From DASUKM01 sp036278735 (GTDB lineage Bacteria > Acidobacteriota > Vicinamibacteria > Vicinamibacterales > 2-12-FULL-66-21), in NCBI GenBank assembly GCA_036278735.1, contig DASUKM010000057.1, positions 1-31,026 of the forward strand: a stretch of DNA of 31,026 nucleotides. The letters are read 5' to 3'. This document shows positions 23,178-30,827 of this stretch, one piece after another. The notes beneath the pieces were generated by a model. The model had not been told where the DNA came from. It was given only the letters and a program-made list of their open reading frames with translations, and did not search any database. Made by a program: the position numbers and the translations under genes. Positions within the stretch are counted from its first letter, which is position 1. Each line of letters opens with the position of its first letter.

Positions 23178-23208
23178 CCAGCTCGGCACTGAGCTGGTCC
23201 GTTCTTTG
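23176..23208 (+). terminator. Rho-independent-type terminator after the small helical gene
   Basis: GACCAGCTC-GGCACT-GAGCTGGTC is a perfect 9-bp stem overlapping the stop codon and followed by CGTTCTTTG, a short T-rich tail. Confidence 0.65.
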
Positions 23209-23215
23209 TAGTGGT

Positions 23216-23234
23216 GCAGCCGTATGACGGCTGC
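23216..23234 (+). promoter_or_regulatory. Hairpin with the ATG start codon in its loop
   Basis: GCAGCCGT-ATG-ACGGCTGC is a perfect 8-bp stem whose 3-nt loop is the start codon of the receiver-domain gene. It extends by a G-U and a G-C pair to 10 bp. A GTAG tetranucleotide lies just before it (23208-23211), as in REP elements, so it may be a REP that overlaps the start. Confidence 0.6.
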
Positions 23235-23595
23235 GCGACAACCCCCTTACCTCCTGCTGGTCGGCACGGGCCGTCCACCCGACGGCTGCCTGGCGGCGCT
23301 GTCCGACGATCATCCGGACTTTCTGTACGACGAAGCGGTGGACGCGAGCGACGCGATCCTGCGCGCCGCCGTACGGCGGCCGGCCTTGATCGTCCTCGAT
23401 CTTCACGGGCGCGAGCAGGCGGGCATCGACATGTGCCGTCAGCTCGTCGTCTCCCTCGCGACGCGCGACGTGCCCATTCTGGCGATTGCCGGGGATCCTG
23501 CCGAACCCCAGTTCATGATCGAGGTGCGCGTGAAGCCGTGCACGGAGGCGACCCTCGACGAGGAAATCCACAGGATTCTGCACTGCGTGCAGTGA
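23224..23595 (+). CDS. Single-domain response-regulator-like protein (degenerate receiver)
   Basis: A 123-residue protein with a receiver-like fold. The candidate phosphoacceptor is D59 in LIVLDLHGREQAG, and the conserved lysine is K104 in VRVKPCTEATL, followed by a helix DEEIHRIL as in CheY-like proteins. The N-terminal acidic pair that binds magnesium is missing: strand 1 reads YLLLVGTGRPPD. The threonine or serine after strand 4 also seems absent (ILAIAGD). Phosphorylation may therefore be weak or lost. No output domain is present and no histidine kinase is adjacent. The start codon lies in the loop of a strong hairpin and there is no Shine-Dalgarno; no better start is available downstream. 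Confidence 0.7.
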   Translation: MTAARQPPYLLLVGTGRPPDGCLAALSDDHPDFLYDEAVDASDAILRAAVRRPALIVLDLHGREQAGIDMCRQLVVSLATRDVPILAIAGDPAEPQFMIEVRVKPCTEATLDEEIHRILHCVQ

Positions 23596-23611
23596 CCGCC
23601 CAGACTCCCGT

Positions 23612-23674
23612 GGTCAGGGCATGAAGCCCTGACCCACAGACGTGGACGCCAGGTCAGAGCAGGAAGCGCTGACC
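23612..23674. repeat. Two REP-like hairpins (GGTCAGGGC-ATGAA-GCCCTGACC)
   Basis: The first hairpin is a perfect 9-bp stem (23612-23620 with 23626-23634) with ATGAA loop, followed by CAC. The second, GGTCAGAGC-AGGAA-GCGCTGACC at 23652-23674, has one mismatch. On the reverse strand each begins GTGGGTCAG, i.e. a GTGG head before the palindrome. They lie between the receiver gene and the M16 protease gene. Confidence 0.75.
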
Positions 23675-23723
23675 CACGCCGGCCTCCGCCGCATGCGGCC
23701 CCGCCCATGCTAGAGTGCGGCTC

Positions 23724-26558
23724 ATGATGCGCCAAGCTGCTCTGATCCTGGCCCTGAGCGTCGCGCCTTCGATCGCCGCGGCACAGACGACGGCGGCGCC
23801 GGTGGCACCGGTCGCGCAGAAGTTCTCGCCCCAGGACGTCATCCCGTTCGACGCGGCGGTGACGAAGGGCACCCTCCCGAACGGCTTGACGTACTTCATC
23901 CGGAAGAACGGCCGGCCGGCCAATCGCGTGCTGCTCCGGCTGGCCGTGAAGGCCGGCTCCCTCGACGAAGCGGACGACCAGCAGGGGCTGGCGCACATGC
24001 TCGAACACATGGCGTTCAACGGCAGCGCCCATTTCCCCCCCGGCGCGCTCGTTTCGTACTTCGAGTCGGTCGGCATGAAGCTGGGGCCGCACGTCAACGC
24101 GTACACGAGCTTCACCGAAACCGTGTTCATGCTGGACCTGCCGACCGGCGATCCGGGAGTGGTCAACAAGGGGCTGCTCGCGCTCTCGGATTTCGCCGGC
24201 GGCCTGACGCTCGATCCCAAGGAGATCGACAAGGAACGCGGCGTGGTGATCGAGGAATGGCGCGGCGGCCTGGGAGCGGCCTCGCGCATCCGCGACAAGC
24301 AGATTCCCGTCCTCTACCACGACTCGCGGTACGCCGAGCGCCTGCCGATCGGCAAGCCCGAGATCCTCCGGACGTTCCAGCCCGAGCGCCTGCGCGCGTT
24401 CTACGATACGTACTACCGGCCGGATCGCATCGGCGTGATCGTCGTCGGCGACATCGATCCGCAGACCATCCAGTCGGCCATCGAGACGACGTTCGGTCCG
24501 TTGAAGGCCCGGGCGCCGGAACCGGCGCCGCGCAACGCGACGGTGCCGCTCGACCACGAGACGCTCGTGAGCGTGGCCACCGATCCCGAGGTGACGCAGT
24601 CGTCGGTGGCGATCGTCCGCAAGCGGCCGCGCGAAGGGGAGGCGCACGTCGCTGATTACCGGCGCGACCTGGTGGAGCGCTTCTTCGACCAGATGCTCAA
24701 CGAGCGCTTCGACGAGATCGGCCGCCGGCCGGACGCGAAGTTTCTCGACGCCGGCGCCTCCGGAGGCGATCTCAGCAAGGACGTCGCGACCTTCTCGCTG
24801 GGCGCCGCCGTGCAGGACGGCCACATCCCCGACGGCCTCACCGCGATCGTGGTCGAGGCGCACCGCGCGCGCGAGTACGGGTTCACGCCGCCGGAGCTGG
24901 ATCGCACGAAGCGGACGATCCGCGCCTTCTACGATCGCGCGTACAGCGAGCGCGACAAGACGGAGAGCGCCTCGTACGCGAGCGAATATCTGCAGTATTT
25001 CCTGGAAGGGGAGCCGAGCCCCGGCATCGCCTACGAGTACGCGCTCGTCCAGCAGTTGCTCCCGGGGATCACCGACGCGGAGGTCTCGGCGATGGGGAAG
25101 GATCTGCTCGCGGGAGACACGCGGGTGATCCTGGCGGTCTCGCCGCAGAAGCCGGGCATCGCGGTCCCGACGGACGTCGCGGTCCGTACGACGCTGACGT
25201 CGGCGGAGAAAGTGCCCGTCACCGCCTGGACGGAGGCGGCCGAAACGCGGCCGCTGATGCCGAAGGTGCCGGAGCCGGCGCCCGTGACCTCCCGGCGCGA
25301 GATCGCGGACCTGGGCGTCACGGTCGTGCAGTTCGGCAACGGCGTCGAGGCCTGGCTGAAGCCGACCGCCTTCAAGAACGATCAGGTGCTCTTTTCGCTG
25401 TCGGGCTTCGGGGGCGCCTCGCTCGCCCCTCCCGCCGACTATCCCGATGCCTCGCTCGCGAGTTTCTACGTGGGCCTCTCGGGAGCCGGCGGCCTGTCGG
25501 CGGTCGACCTCCAGAAGCTGCTCGCAGGCAAGCTGGCGTCGTCGTCGCCGTTCATCAGCCTTTCGACGCAGGGGATCTCCGGGTCGTCCTCTCCCGCGGA
25601 TCTCGAGACGGCGCTGCAGCTGCTGTATCAGCAGTTCACGGCGCCGGGCGACGATCCGCAGGCGTTCGCGCTCCTGCAGCGTCAGCTCTCGGCCGTCGTC
25701 GTCAACCGGCAGCAGAACCCGCAGGCGGTGTTCGGCGAGAAGCTCAACGCGGTGAACACGTCGAACAACTACACGACCGAACCGCTGACCGTCGCGCGCG
25801 TCGAGGCGCTCGACCGCACGAAAATGGCGGCGTTCTACCGCGATCGCTTTTCCAATGCCGCCGATTTCCGCTTCTTCATGGTCGGCGCGTTCAAGGTCGA
25901 CGATGCCGTCGCGCTGCTCGCGCGGTACGTCGGGACCCTGCCGTCGACGGGGAAACGCACCTCGGCGTTCAAACAGGTCGGCATGGCGTTTCCGCTGGAC
26001 GTCAAGACGGCGCAGGTCGACATGGGCCGGGAGCCGCGCAGCCAGACCGTCATCAGCTTCTTCGCCGATCCGCCGATGGATCCGGTGGCGCAGGAGCGAG
26101 TCGGCGCCGCCACCGACGTGCTCGAGACGGCGCTGCGCGACATCCTGCGGGAGGAGCTGGGCCAGACCTACACCGTGTCGGTGGGGCTGCAGCAGCCGCT
26201 GCCGCAGCGCGGCGAAGGACACGTGGCGATCAGCTTCGGCTCGGCGCCCGAGAACGTTGGCTCGATGACGAAGCGCGTGATGGACGAGGTGAAAGCGCTG
26301 CGGACGAACGGCCCGTCCGAGGACCTGGTGAATCGCGCCAAGGAGGCCGCCCTGCGCGGTTACGAGACGGCGCTCGAGCAGAACGGCTACTGGCTCGGGC
26401 GCCTGCAGAACGTCGTCCTCTTCGACCAGGATCCCGGCCTGATCCTCACGCGCAAGGCGCGCATCGACGCGATCACCCCCGCGATCGTCAAGCAGACGTT
26501 CCAGACGTACTTCCCGCTCGACCGGTATACGGTGGTAACGCTGATGCCCGCGAAGTAG
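23724..26558 (+). CDS. Exported M16 family zinc metalloprotease
   Basis: A 944-residue two-half pitrilysin-type peptidase with signal peptide (about 1-20, ending SIAAAQ). The inverted zinc motif HMLEH lies at 91-95 (H91, E94, H95), followed about 76 residues later by the third ligand E171 in DKERGVVIEE. The catalytic half spans about 45-260 and its partner domain about 210-420. The second half starts about 520 (VVQFGNGVEAWLKP) and lacks HxxEH, as expected for the inactive half. The C-terminal part has the EELGQTYTVSV segment with the R/Y substrate-binding region. Such periplasmic M16 proteases degrade peptides. A start at 23727 is also possible. The gene is monocistronic by layout. Confidence 0.93.
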   Translation: MMRQAALILALSVAPSIAAAQTTAAPVAPVAQKFSPQDVIPFDAAVTKGTLPNGLTYFIRKNGRPANRVLLRLAVKAGSLDEADDQQGLAHMLEHMAFNGSAHFPPGALVSYFESVGMKLGPHVNAYTSFTETVFMLDLPTGDPGVVNKGLLALSDFAGGLTLDPKEIDKERGVVIEEWRGGLGAASRIRDKQIPVLYHDSRYAERLPIGKPEILRTFQPERLRAFYDTYYRPDRIGVIVVGDIDPQTIQSAIETTFGPLKARAPEPAPRNATVPLDHETLVSVATDPEVTQSSVAIVRKRPREGEAHVADYRRDLVERFFDQMLNERFDEIGRRPDAKFLDAGASGGDLSKDVATFSLGAAVQDGHIPDGLTAIVVEAHRAREYGFTPPELDRTKRTIRAFYDRAYSERDKTESASYASEYLQYFLEGEPSPGIAYEYALVQQLLPGITDAEVSAMGKDLLAGDTRVILAVSPQKPGIAVPTDVAVRTTLTSAEKVPVTAWTEAAETRPLMPKVPEPAPVTSRREIADLGVTVVQFGNGVEAWLKPTAFKNDQVLFSLSGFGGASLAPPADYPDASLASFYVGLSGAGGLSAVDLQKLLAGKLASSSPFISLSTQGISGSSSPADLETALQLLYQQFTAPGDDPQAFALLQRQLSAVVVNRQQNPQAVFGEKLNAVNTSNNYTTEPLTVARVEALDRTKMAAFYRDRFSNAADFRFFMVGAFKVDDAVALLARYVGTLPSTGKRTSAFKQVGMAFPLDVKTAQVDMGREPRSQTVISFFADPPMDPVAQERVGAATDVLETALRDILREELGQTYTVSVGLQQPLPQRGEGHVAISFGSAPENVGSMTKRVMDEVKALRTNGPSEDLVNRAKEAALRGYETALEQNGYWLGRLQNVVLFDQDPGLILTRKARIDAITPAIVKQTFQTYFPLDRYTVVTLMPAK

Positions 26559-26563
26559 CGCTC

Positions 26564-26592
26564 CTAAAGCCTAAAAGCCCAAAGCCCAACGC
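26564..26592. repeat. Degenerate heptamer run between convergent stops (CTAAAGC / CCAAAGC)
   Basis: CTAAAGC, CTAAAAGC, CCAAAGC and CCAACGC follow one another between the M16 stop and the MBL stop (CTA at 26593-26595). Units are 7 nt except one of 8. Confidence 0.65.
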
Positions 26593-27507
26593 CTAAGACG
26601 TGAGTTCATCGTAGACCGCCCCGAGCGTCGCCGCGGCCGACAGCCGTGGCGGTGCGGACTGGTAGTCCTCGAATCCGGGCAGCGCGGCGAGTGCGATGAT
26701 CTCGTCACGCGACTGGTGCTGCTGCAGGCCGCGTCGAACGTGGGTCAACGCGGCGTCGAAATAGTCGCGCTGCTTCAGGAGTGCGGCGCGATCCACGCTG
26801 ACCGGATGTCCGGCCCTGGCATGCCCGGCGATGTAGATCGTATCGGCGGGCATCTCCTTCGCCACGGCCTCCACCGTCGTCCGCCAGTGCTGGACCGAGG
26901 CGCCGCCGGGACGATCGATGAAGGGGTGGATGTCGATCCAGATCAGATCGCCCATGTGGACGACGTGGGCGCGTTCGAAGTGGACGATGGCGTCGCCGCC
27001 CGTGTGGCCGGGGCCGTAGTATTTCGCCGTCACCCGCTCGTCGCCGGCGTGCTCCGACCAGGTCTTGTCGAACGTCGTATCCGCGTAGGTCTGCGGGTCG
27101 CCCGACGTGCCGTACGCGGTGCGCTGCAGATCCGGCACGCGCCGCTGCGCCACGATCTTCTTCGCATGCGCGCGGAACACGCCGTTGCCCGCCGTGTGAT
27201 CCACGTGGTGGTGCGTGTTGAAGACGAGATCCACCGGCCGTCCGGCCCGCTGCTCGACCGACGCGAGGCAGACCCGCGCCGTGTCCGGGTACTGGGTATC
27301 GACGACGAGGAGGGTGTCCTTGTTCGAGAGGATGCCGATCGTACCGCCGCGGCCGGTGAAGACGCCGACGTTGCGCCGCACCGATTCGAATGCCGTCGGC
27401 GAAGAGGCGCGCGGCGATGCCGGCGCCTGCGCGCGCAGCCGCGCGAAGGGCGCCGATGCGGCGGCGGCGGACGAGAGCAGCAGAAATCGGCGGCGGCTGA
27501 TCGACAC
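26593..27507 (-). CDS. Tat-exported MBL-fold hydrolase
   Basis: A 304-residue protein with a Tat signal (SRRRFLLLSSAAAASA, residues 4-19). The MBL metal site is complete: THHHVDH (H99, H101, D103, H104), H167 in GPGHTGGD, D186 in HMGDLIW, and H228 in AGHAR. The spacing and the GHTGGDAIVHF and HMGDLIW segments match the periplasmic glyoxalase-II-like or quinoprotein-relay-system branch of MBL hydrolases, in which many members have no assigned substrate. The helical C-terminus (ALLKQRDYFDAALTHVRRGL) is usual in this group. It is convergent with the M16 gene and divergent from the PAS gene. A beta-lactamase activity is possible but not supported by sequence alone. Confidence 0.88.
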   Translation of the reverse strand: MSISRRRFLLLSSAAAASAPFARLRAQAPASPRASSPTAFESVRRNVGVFTGRGGTIGILSNKDTLLVVDTQYPDTARVCLASVEQRAGRPVDLVFNTHHHVDHTAGNGVFRAHAKKIVAQRRVPDLQRTAYGTSGDPQTYADTTFDKTWSEHAGDERVTAKYYGPGHTGGDAIVHFERAHVVHMGDLIWIDIHPFIDRPGGASVQHWRTTVEAVAKEMPADTIYIAGHARAGHPVSVDRAALLKQRDYFDAALTHVRRGLQQHQSRDEIIALAALPGFEDYQSAPPRLSAAATLGAVYDELTS

Positions 27508-27558
27508 GGGCGCACCTCCAGAGTGGTGGCCGGAGTGTAGCAGAGGGCTCCGAGCATT

Positions 27559-27574
27559 TACTCACCCGGGAGTA
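27559..27574. promoter_or_regulatory. Inverted repeat TACTC-N6-GAGTA in a divergent promoter region
   Basis: A perfect 5-bp dyad in the 90-bp gap between the MBL and PAS gene starts, partly repeated by GAGTA at 27577-27581. It could be an operator; the evidence is position and symmetry only. Confidence 0.3.
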
Positions 27575-27597
27575 TCGAGTACCATACCGCCGTTCAG

Positions 27598-28071
27598 ATG
27601 GCTCGCCAGGAACAGGAGAAGCTGGAGGCGGCGCTCCGCAGAACGGCTCGGGAGATCGCGGCCGCTCTCGACCCGTTCAAGGAGCAGCCGCGCGCCGCCG
27701 GACGCCGCGAGCTGAGCCGCCTGATCGCGGCTGCGCCGTTTGCGGTCCTCGCCCACGACGACCGTCAGCGCTATATCGCGGTCAACGGTCCGGCGTCCGC
27801 GCTGCTCGGCTATGCCGAACCGGAGCTGCTCGCGCTCTCCGTGCAGGACATTGTCGCCTCCGAGCCCCCGGGTGCGGCTGCACCGTCGCGCCGCACGTTC
27901 ATCCGCGGCGGCGTGCAGGAAGGGGAGCTGCCGCTGATCCGCGCCGACGGCCTGATCGTCGTCGTCACGTATGCGGCCGTCGTGCAGGCGCTGCGCGGGG
28001 TGCACCTGTCGGTGATGGCCCCCACGCTGCCGGCGTCGGGCGTCGCGTCAGACGGTCGGGCACAGGTCTGA
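27598..28071 (+). CDS. PAS-domain protein without output domain
   Basis: A 157-residue protein. Residues 1-35 form a charged helix (EQEKLEAALRRTAREIAAAL). A PAS fold follows at about 38-140: LIAAAPFAVLAHDDRQRYIAVNGPASALLGYAEPELL is the classic PAS N-terminal half, with SVQDIVA as the next turn and the sheet completed by GELPLIRADGLIVVVTYAAV. No kinase, GGDEF, EAL or DNA-binding domain is attached, so it may act by binding a partner. The ligand is unknown. The gene starts 90 bp from a divergent MBL gene and stops 63 bp before ADOP permease 2. Confidence 0.85.
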   Translation: MARQEQEKLEAALRRTAREIAAALDPFKEQPRAAGRRELSRLIAAAPFAVLAHDDRQRYIAVNGPASALLGYAEPELLALSVQDIVASEPPGAAAPSRRTFIRGGVQEGELPLIRADGLIVVVTYAAVVQALRGVHLSVMAPTLPASGVASDGRAQV

Positions 28072-28134
28072 CGGCGCGAGGGAAATAATCATCCGTTCGT
28101 AAACGCGCCGGCCGTGCGGTCCGTCTAACCGGCC

Positions 28135-30516
28135 ATGGCGAACATCGTGCTCGAGACGCGGTCCGGCGTGCGAGCGCTGTGGCGCGGCCGATTCGTCACC
28201 ACGCTCGCGGTCATGGCGTTCGCGCTGGGCATCGGCATCACGACCGCGATCTTCAGCATCTTCAATGGCGTCCTGCTCACGCCGCTTCCGTATCCGGAGC
28301 CGGACCGGCTCGTCGTGGTCTACGACACGCAGCCGGCGCTGAAGACGGCGCCCGCGTCGTTCCCGAAATATCACGATTGGGTCGCGCGCAATCACGTGTT
28401 TTCCGCCATCGGCGGCGCCTTTCCGCAGTCGGTGGTCGTGACGGGGGCCGGCGATCCGGAGCGCCTGCACGCCGCGCGGACGACGGCGTCGTTCCTCGAC
28501 GTGTTTCGCGTCCAGCCGCTGATGGGGCGATGGTACACGCCGGAAGAAGATCGGCCTGGCGGGCGCAAGGTGGCCGTGCTCTCGTACGGGCTCTGGGTGC
28601 GCACGTTCGCCGCCGACCCGCACGTGCTCGGCCGGACGATCGCGATTGACGGCGACACGAGCGAGATCATCGGCGTGATGCCGAAGGGGTTCGCCTATTC
28701 GAACGCCGAGCTGTTCCTGCCGCTCGCGCGCGCGCTCGATCCGTCCACCCGCGGCAACCACTTCCTGAACGTGTACGCGCGCCTGACGCCCGGCATCCCA
28801 CTCGACCGCGCCGCGACCGAGATGCGCGCCCTCGGCGTCACGCTCGCGAAAGAGTTCGGCACCAATCACGGCGTCGACGTCCGCGCGCTGCGCGAGGTGA
28901 CGGTGGGCGGCATCCGCCGCCCGCTGCAGTTGCTGCTGGGCGCGGTGCTCCTCGTCCTGTTGATCGCGTGCGCCAACGTGGCGAACCTGCTGCTCGCGTC
29001 GGGTCTCGCGCGGCGCCGCGAGCTGGCGATCCGGCTCGCGCTCGGCGCCTCGCCGGCCGATCTCGCCCGGCAGCTCACGATCGAAGGCGTGCTGCTGGCG
29101 CTGACCGGCGGCGCGCTGGGGGTCGGCCTGGCGTTCTGGCTCGTGCGGACGCTCGTGGCGCTCGCCGGGAAGCTGCTGCCGCGCGCCACCGCGATTGGCA
29201 TCGACGGACGCGTGCTGGCGTTCAGCGCCGTGGTGTCGCTGGCGGTCGGGATCGTCTGCGGCCTCTGGCCCGTGGTGCGCCTGCGGACGCGCGCGCTCGC
29301 CGCCTCGCTGAATGCGGCGGACACGCGGACCGGCAGCGGCGGCCGCGTCGGCACCGGCCTCGTCGTCGCGGAGATCGCGATGGCGTTCGCGCTCCTGATT
29401 GGCGCGGGGCTGCTCGCGAAGAATCTGATCGATCTCGAATCGCGCGACACCGGGTTCCGCACCGACCACGTCATCGCCTTCGACGTCGCCCCGTCCGGTC
29501 CGCGGTACGACGCGACGGCGCAGTTGCAGGCGTTCTATCGCGAACTGGACCAACGCCTGGCCCACGTGGCCGGCGTCGACTCGGTGGGCCTCATCAGTCA
29601 TCTGCCCATGTACCAGTACGGCTGGAACGGCGAGATGTCGCGCGAAGGCGGTAATCCGTGGGGGCCCGGCGACGCGCCGCTCGTGGAGTATCGCTGGATG
29701 TACGGCGACTACCTGAAGGCCATGGGCATTCCGCTCCTGCGCGGACGGCTGCTCGACCACCGCGACGGCGCCGGCACGACGACCGTGTTGATCAACCAGG
29801 CGATGGCCGACAAGTTCTGGCCCGGCGCGAACCCGATCGGCAGGCGCTTCGGACAAGGCCCCGACCACAGCCGGTGGTATCGGGTCGTGGGCGTGATTGG
29901 GAACGTCCGATCGTACGGGCTCGCCAGGCCGACGCCGTTCGAGTTCTATCGGACGACCGACCAGGACGCGTTTCCCTCGATGACGGTCGTGATGCGCTCG
30001 TCGGGCGCCGATCCGGCGGCGCTGATTCCTGTCGCGCGCAGCCTGGTCGCGTCGATCGATCCCGCGACGCCGGTGGCCGGCGTCCAGACGCTGGCCGGCG
30101 TCGTCGCCGCGTCGGTCGGGCAGCCGCGCCTCGTCTCGGTGCTGACCGCGCTGTTCGGCGGCCTGGCGGGCCTGCTCGCGATGGTGGGGGTCTACGGCGT
30201 GATGGCCTATAACGTGCGACGTCAGCGCCGGGAGTTCGGCATCAGGCTGGCGCTCGGCGCGGATCCTGCGCGCGTCCGGACGCTCGTCATCACGCGCAGC
30301 CTGCTGCTCGCGTCGATCGGCATCGCGATCGGCGCCCTCGCGGCCTGGCTGCTGACAGGCCTACTCCGGTCGATGCTGACCGACGTCAAACCCACCGACC
30401 CGACCGTCTTCGCCGCCACGATTGTCGCCGTTCTGGCCGTCTCCACCCTGGCCGCCTGGCTGCCGGGCCGCCAGGCCGCCCGCGTCGATCCGACGATCGT
30501 GTTGCGCGATTGTTGA
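28135..30516 (+). CDS. ADOP-type MacB/FtsX duplicated permease
   Basis: A 793-residue membrane protein with the same layout as the permease at 3809-6286: N-terminal helix (about 22-48, LAVMAFALGIGITTAIFSIF), MacB_PCD domain (50-255), FtsX domain (about 262-385, with LLIACANVANLLLASGLARRRE), a second helix and MacB_PCD region (about 400-650), and a C-terminal FtsX domain ending LPGRQAARVDPTIVLRDC. The two permeases share motifs but differ widely, so they are old paralogues and not a recent duplication. No ATPase gene is adjacent. The ATG at 28135 begins MANIVLETRSGVRALWRG; the upstream region has no clear ribosome site. A PadR gene follows after 311 bp, but it more likely precedes another ADOP gene outside the window. 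Confidence 0.93.
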   Translation: MANIVLETRSGVRALWRGRFVTTLAVMAFALGIGITTAIFSIFNGVLLTPLPYPEPDRLVVVYDTQPALKTAPASFPKYHDWVARNHVFSAIGGAFPQSVVVTGAGDPERLHAARTTASFLDVFRVQPLMGRWYTPEEDRPGGRKVAVLSYGLWVRTFAADPHVLGRTIAIDGDTSEIIGVMPKGFAYSNAELFLPLARALDPSTRGNHFLNVYARLTPGIPLDRAATEMRALGVTLAKEFGTNHGVDVRALREVTVGGIRRPLQLLLGAVLLVLLIACANVANLLLASGLARRRELAIRLALGASPADLARQLTIEGVLLALTGGALGVGLAFWLVRTLVALAGKLLPRATAIGIDGRVLAFSAVVSLAVGIVCGLWPVVRLRTRALAASLNAADTRTGSGGRVGTGLVVAEIAMAFALLIGAGLLAKNLIDLESRDTGFRTDHVIAFDVAPSGPRYDATAQLQAFYRELDQRLAHVAGVDSVGLISHLPMYQYGWNGEMSREGGNPWGPGDAPLVEYRWMYGDYLKAMGIPLLRGRLLDHRDGAGTTTVLINQAMADKFWPGANPIGRRFGQGPDHSRWYRVVGVIGNVRSYGLARPTPFEFYRTTDQDAFPSMTVVMRSSGADPAALIPVARSLVASIDPATPVAGVQTLAGVVAASVGQPRLVSVLTALFGGLAGLLAMVGVYGVMAYNVRRQRREFGIRLALGADPARVRTLVITRSLLLASIGIAIGALAAWLLTGLLRSMLTDVKPTDPTVFAATIVAVLAVSTLAAWLPGRQAARVDPTIVLRDC

Positions 30517-30540
30517 GCGGGATGCGGGATGCGGGATGCC
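30517..30540. repeat. Short heptameric array, unit GCGGGAT
   Basis: Three GCGGGAT units and a partial one, beginning at the first base after the stop codon of ADOP permease 2. Confidence 0.8.
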
Positions 30541-30650
30541 GGAGGGCGAGGAGTGGGGGGCCGAACCGGATAGATAGGTAACAGATCAGACCGGATACAT
30601 GGGCGACACGTTTCGGGTGCGTGATTCTCCGTGACTGATCGTCTGGCGAG
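30541..30650. other. Intergenic spacer, no gene seen
   Basis: About 110 bp between two repeat arrays, part of the 311-bp gap before the PadR gene. It is less GC-biased (GATAGATAGGTAACAG near 30569-30584) and could hold a promoter, but no clear -35/-10 pair is visible. Confidence 0.4.
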
Positions 30651-30800
30651 CCTCCGCGCCCCGCCCTCCGCCCTCCGCCCCCCGCCCTCCGCCCTCCGCG
30701 CTCCGCCCTCCGCCCTCCGTGCTCCGTCCTCCGCCCCCCGCCCCCCGCCCTCCGCCCTCCGCCCTCCGCCCCCCGCCCTCCGCCCTCCGTCCTCCGCCCC
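30651..30800. repeat. Heptameric tandem array, unit CCTCCGC (reverse complement of the 18878 unit)
   Basis: About 21 units of CCTCCGC, CCTCCGT and CCCCCGC at strict 7-nt spacing. It ends directly against the inverted repeat in front of the PadR gene. Confidence 0.93.
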
Positions 30801-30814
30801 CCTAGACTTCTAGG
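30801..30814. promoter_or_regulatory. Inverted repeat CCTAGA-CT-TCTAGG, candidate PadR operator
   Basis: A perfect 6-bp dyad with 2-bp spacer, ending 13 bp before the ATG of the PadR gene. PadR repressors commonly bind short AT-containing dyads in their own promoters, so this is a good candidate for autoregulation. Confidence 0.6.
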
Positions 30815-30827
30815 GTAAGATGTCCCC

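Noticed and set aside
23439..26222. A 927-codon reverse open frame opposite the M16 protease, and similar long frames opposite ADOP permease 2 (28048-29868) and ADOP permease 1 (3491-5473)
   Set aside because: They are Arg-rich shadows produced by high GC; the opposite strand carries proteins with complete family motifs, and the shadows have none.
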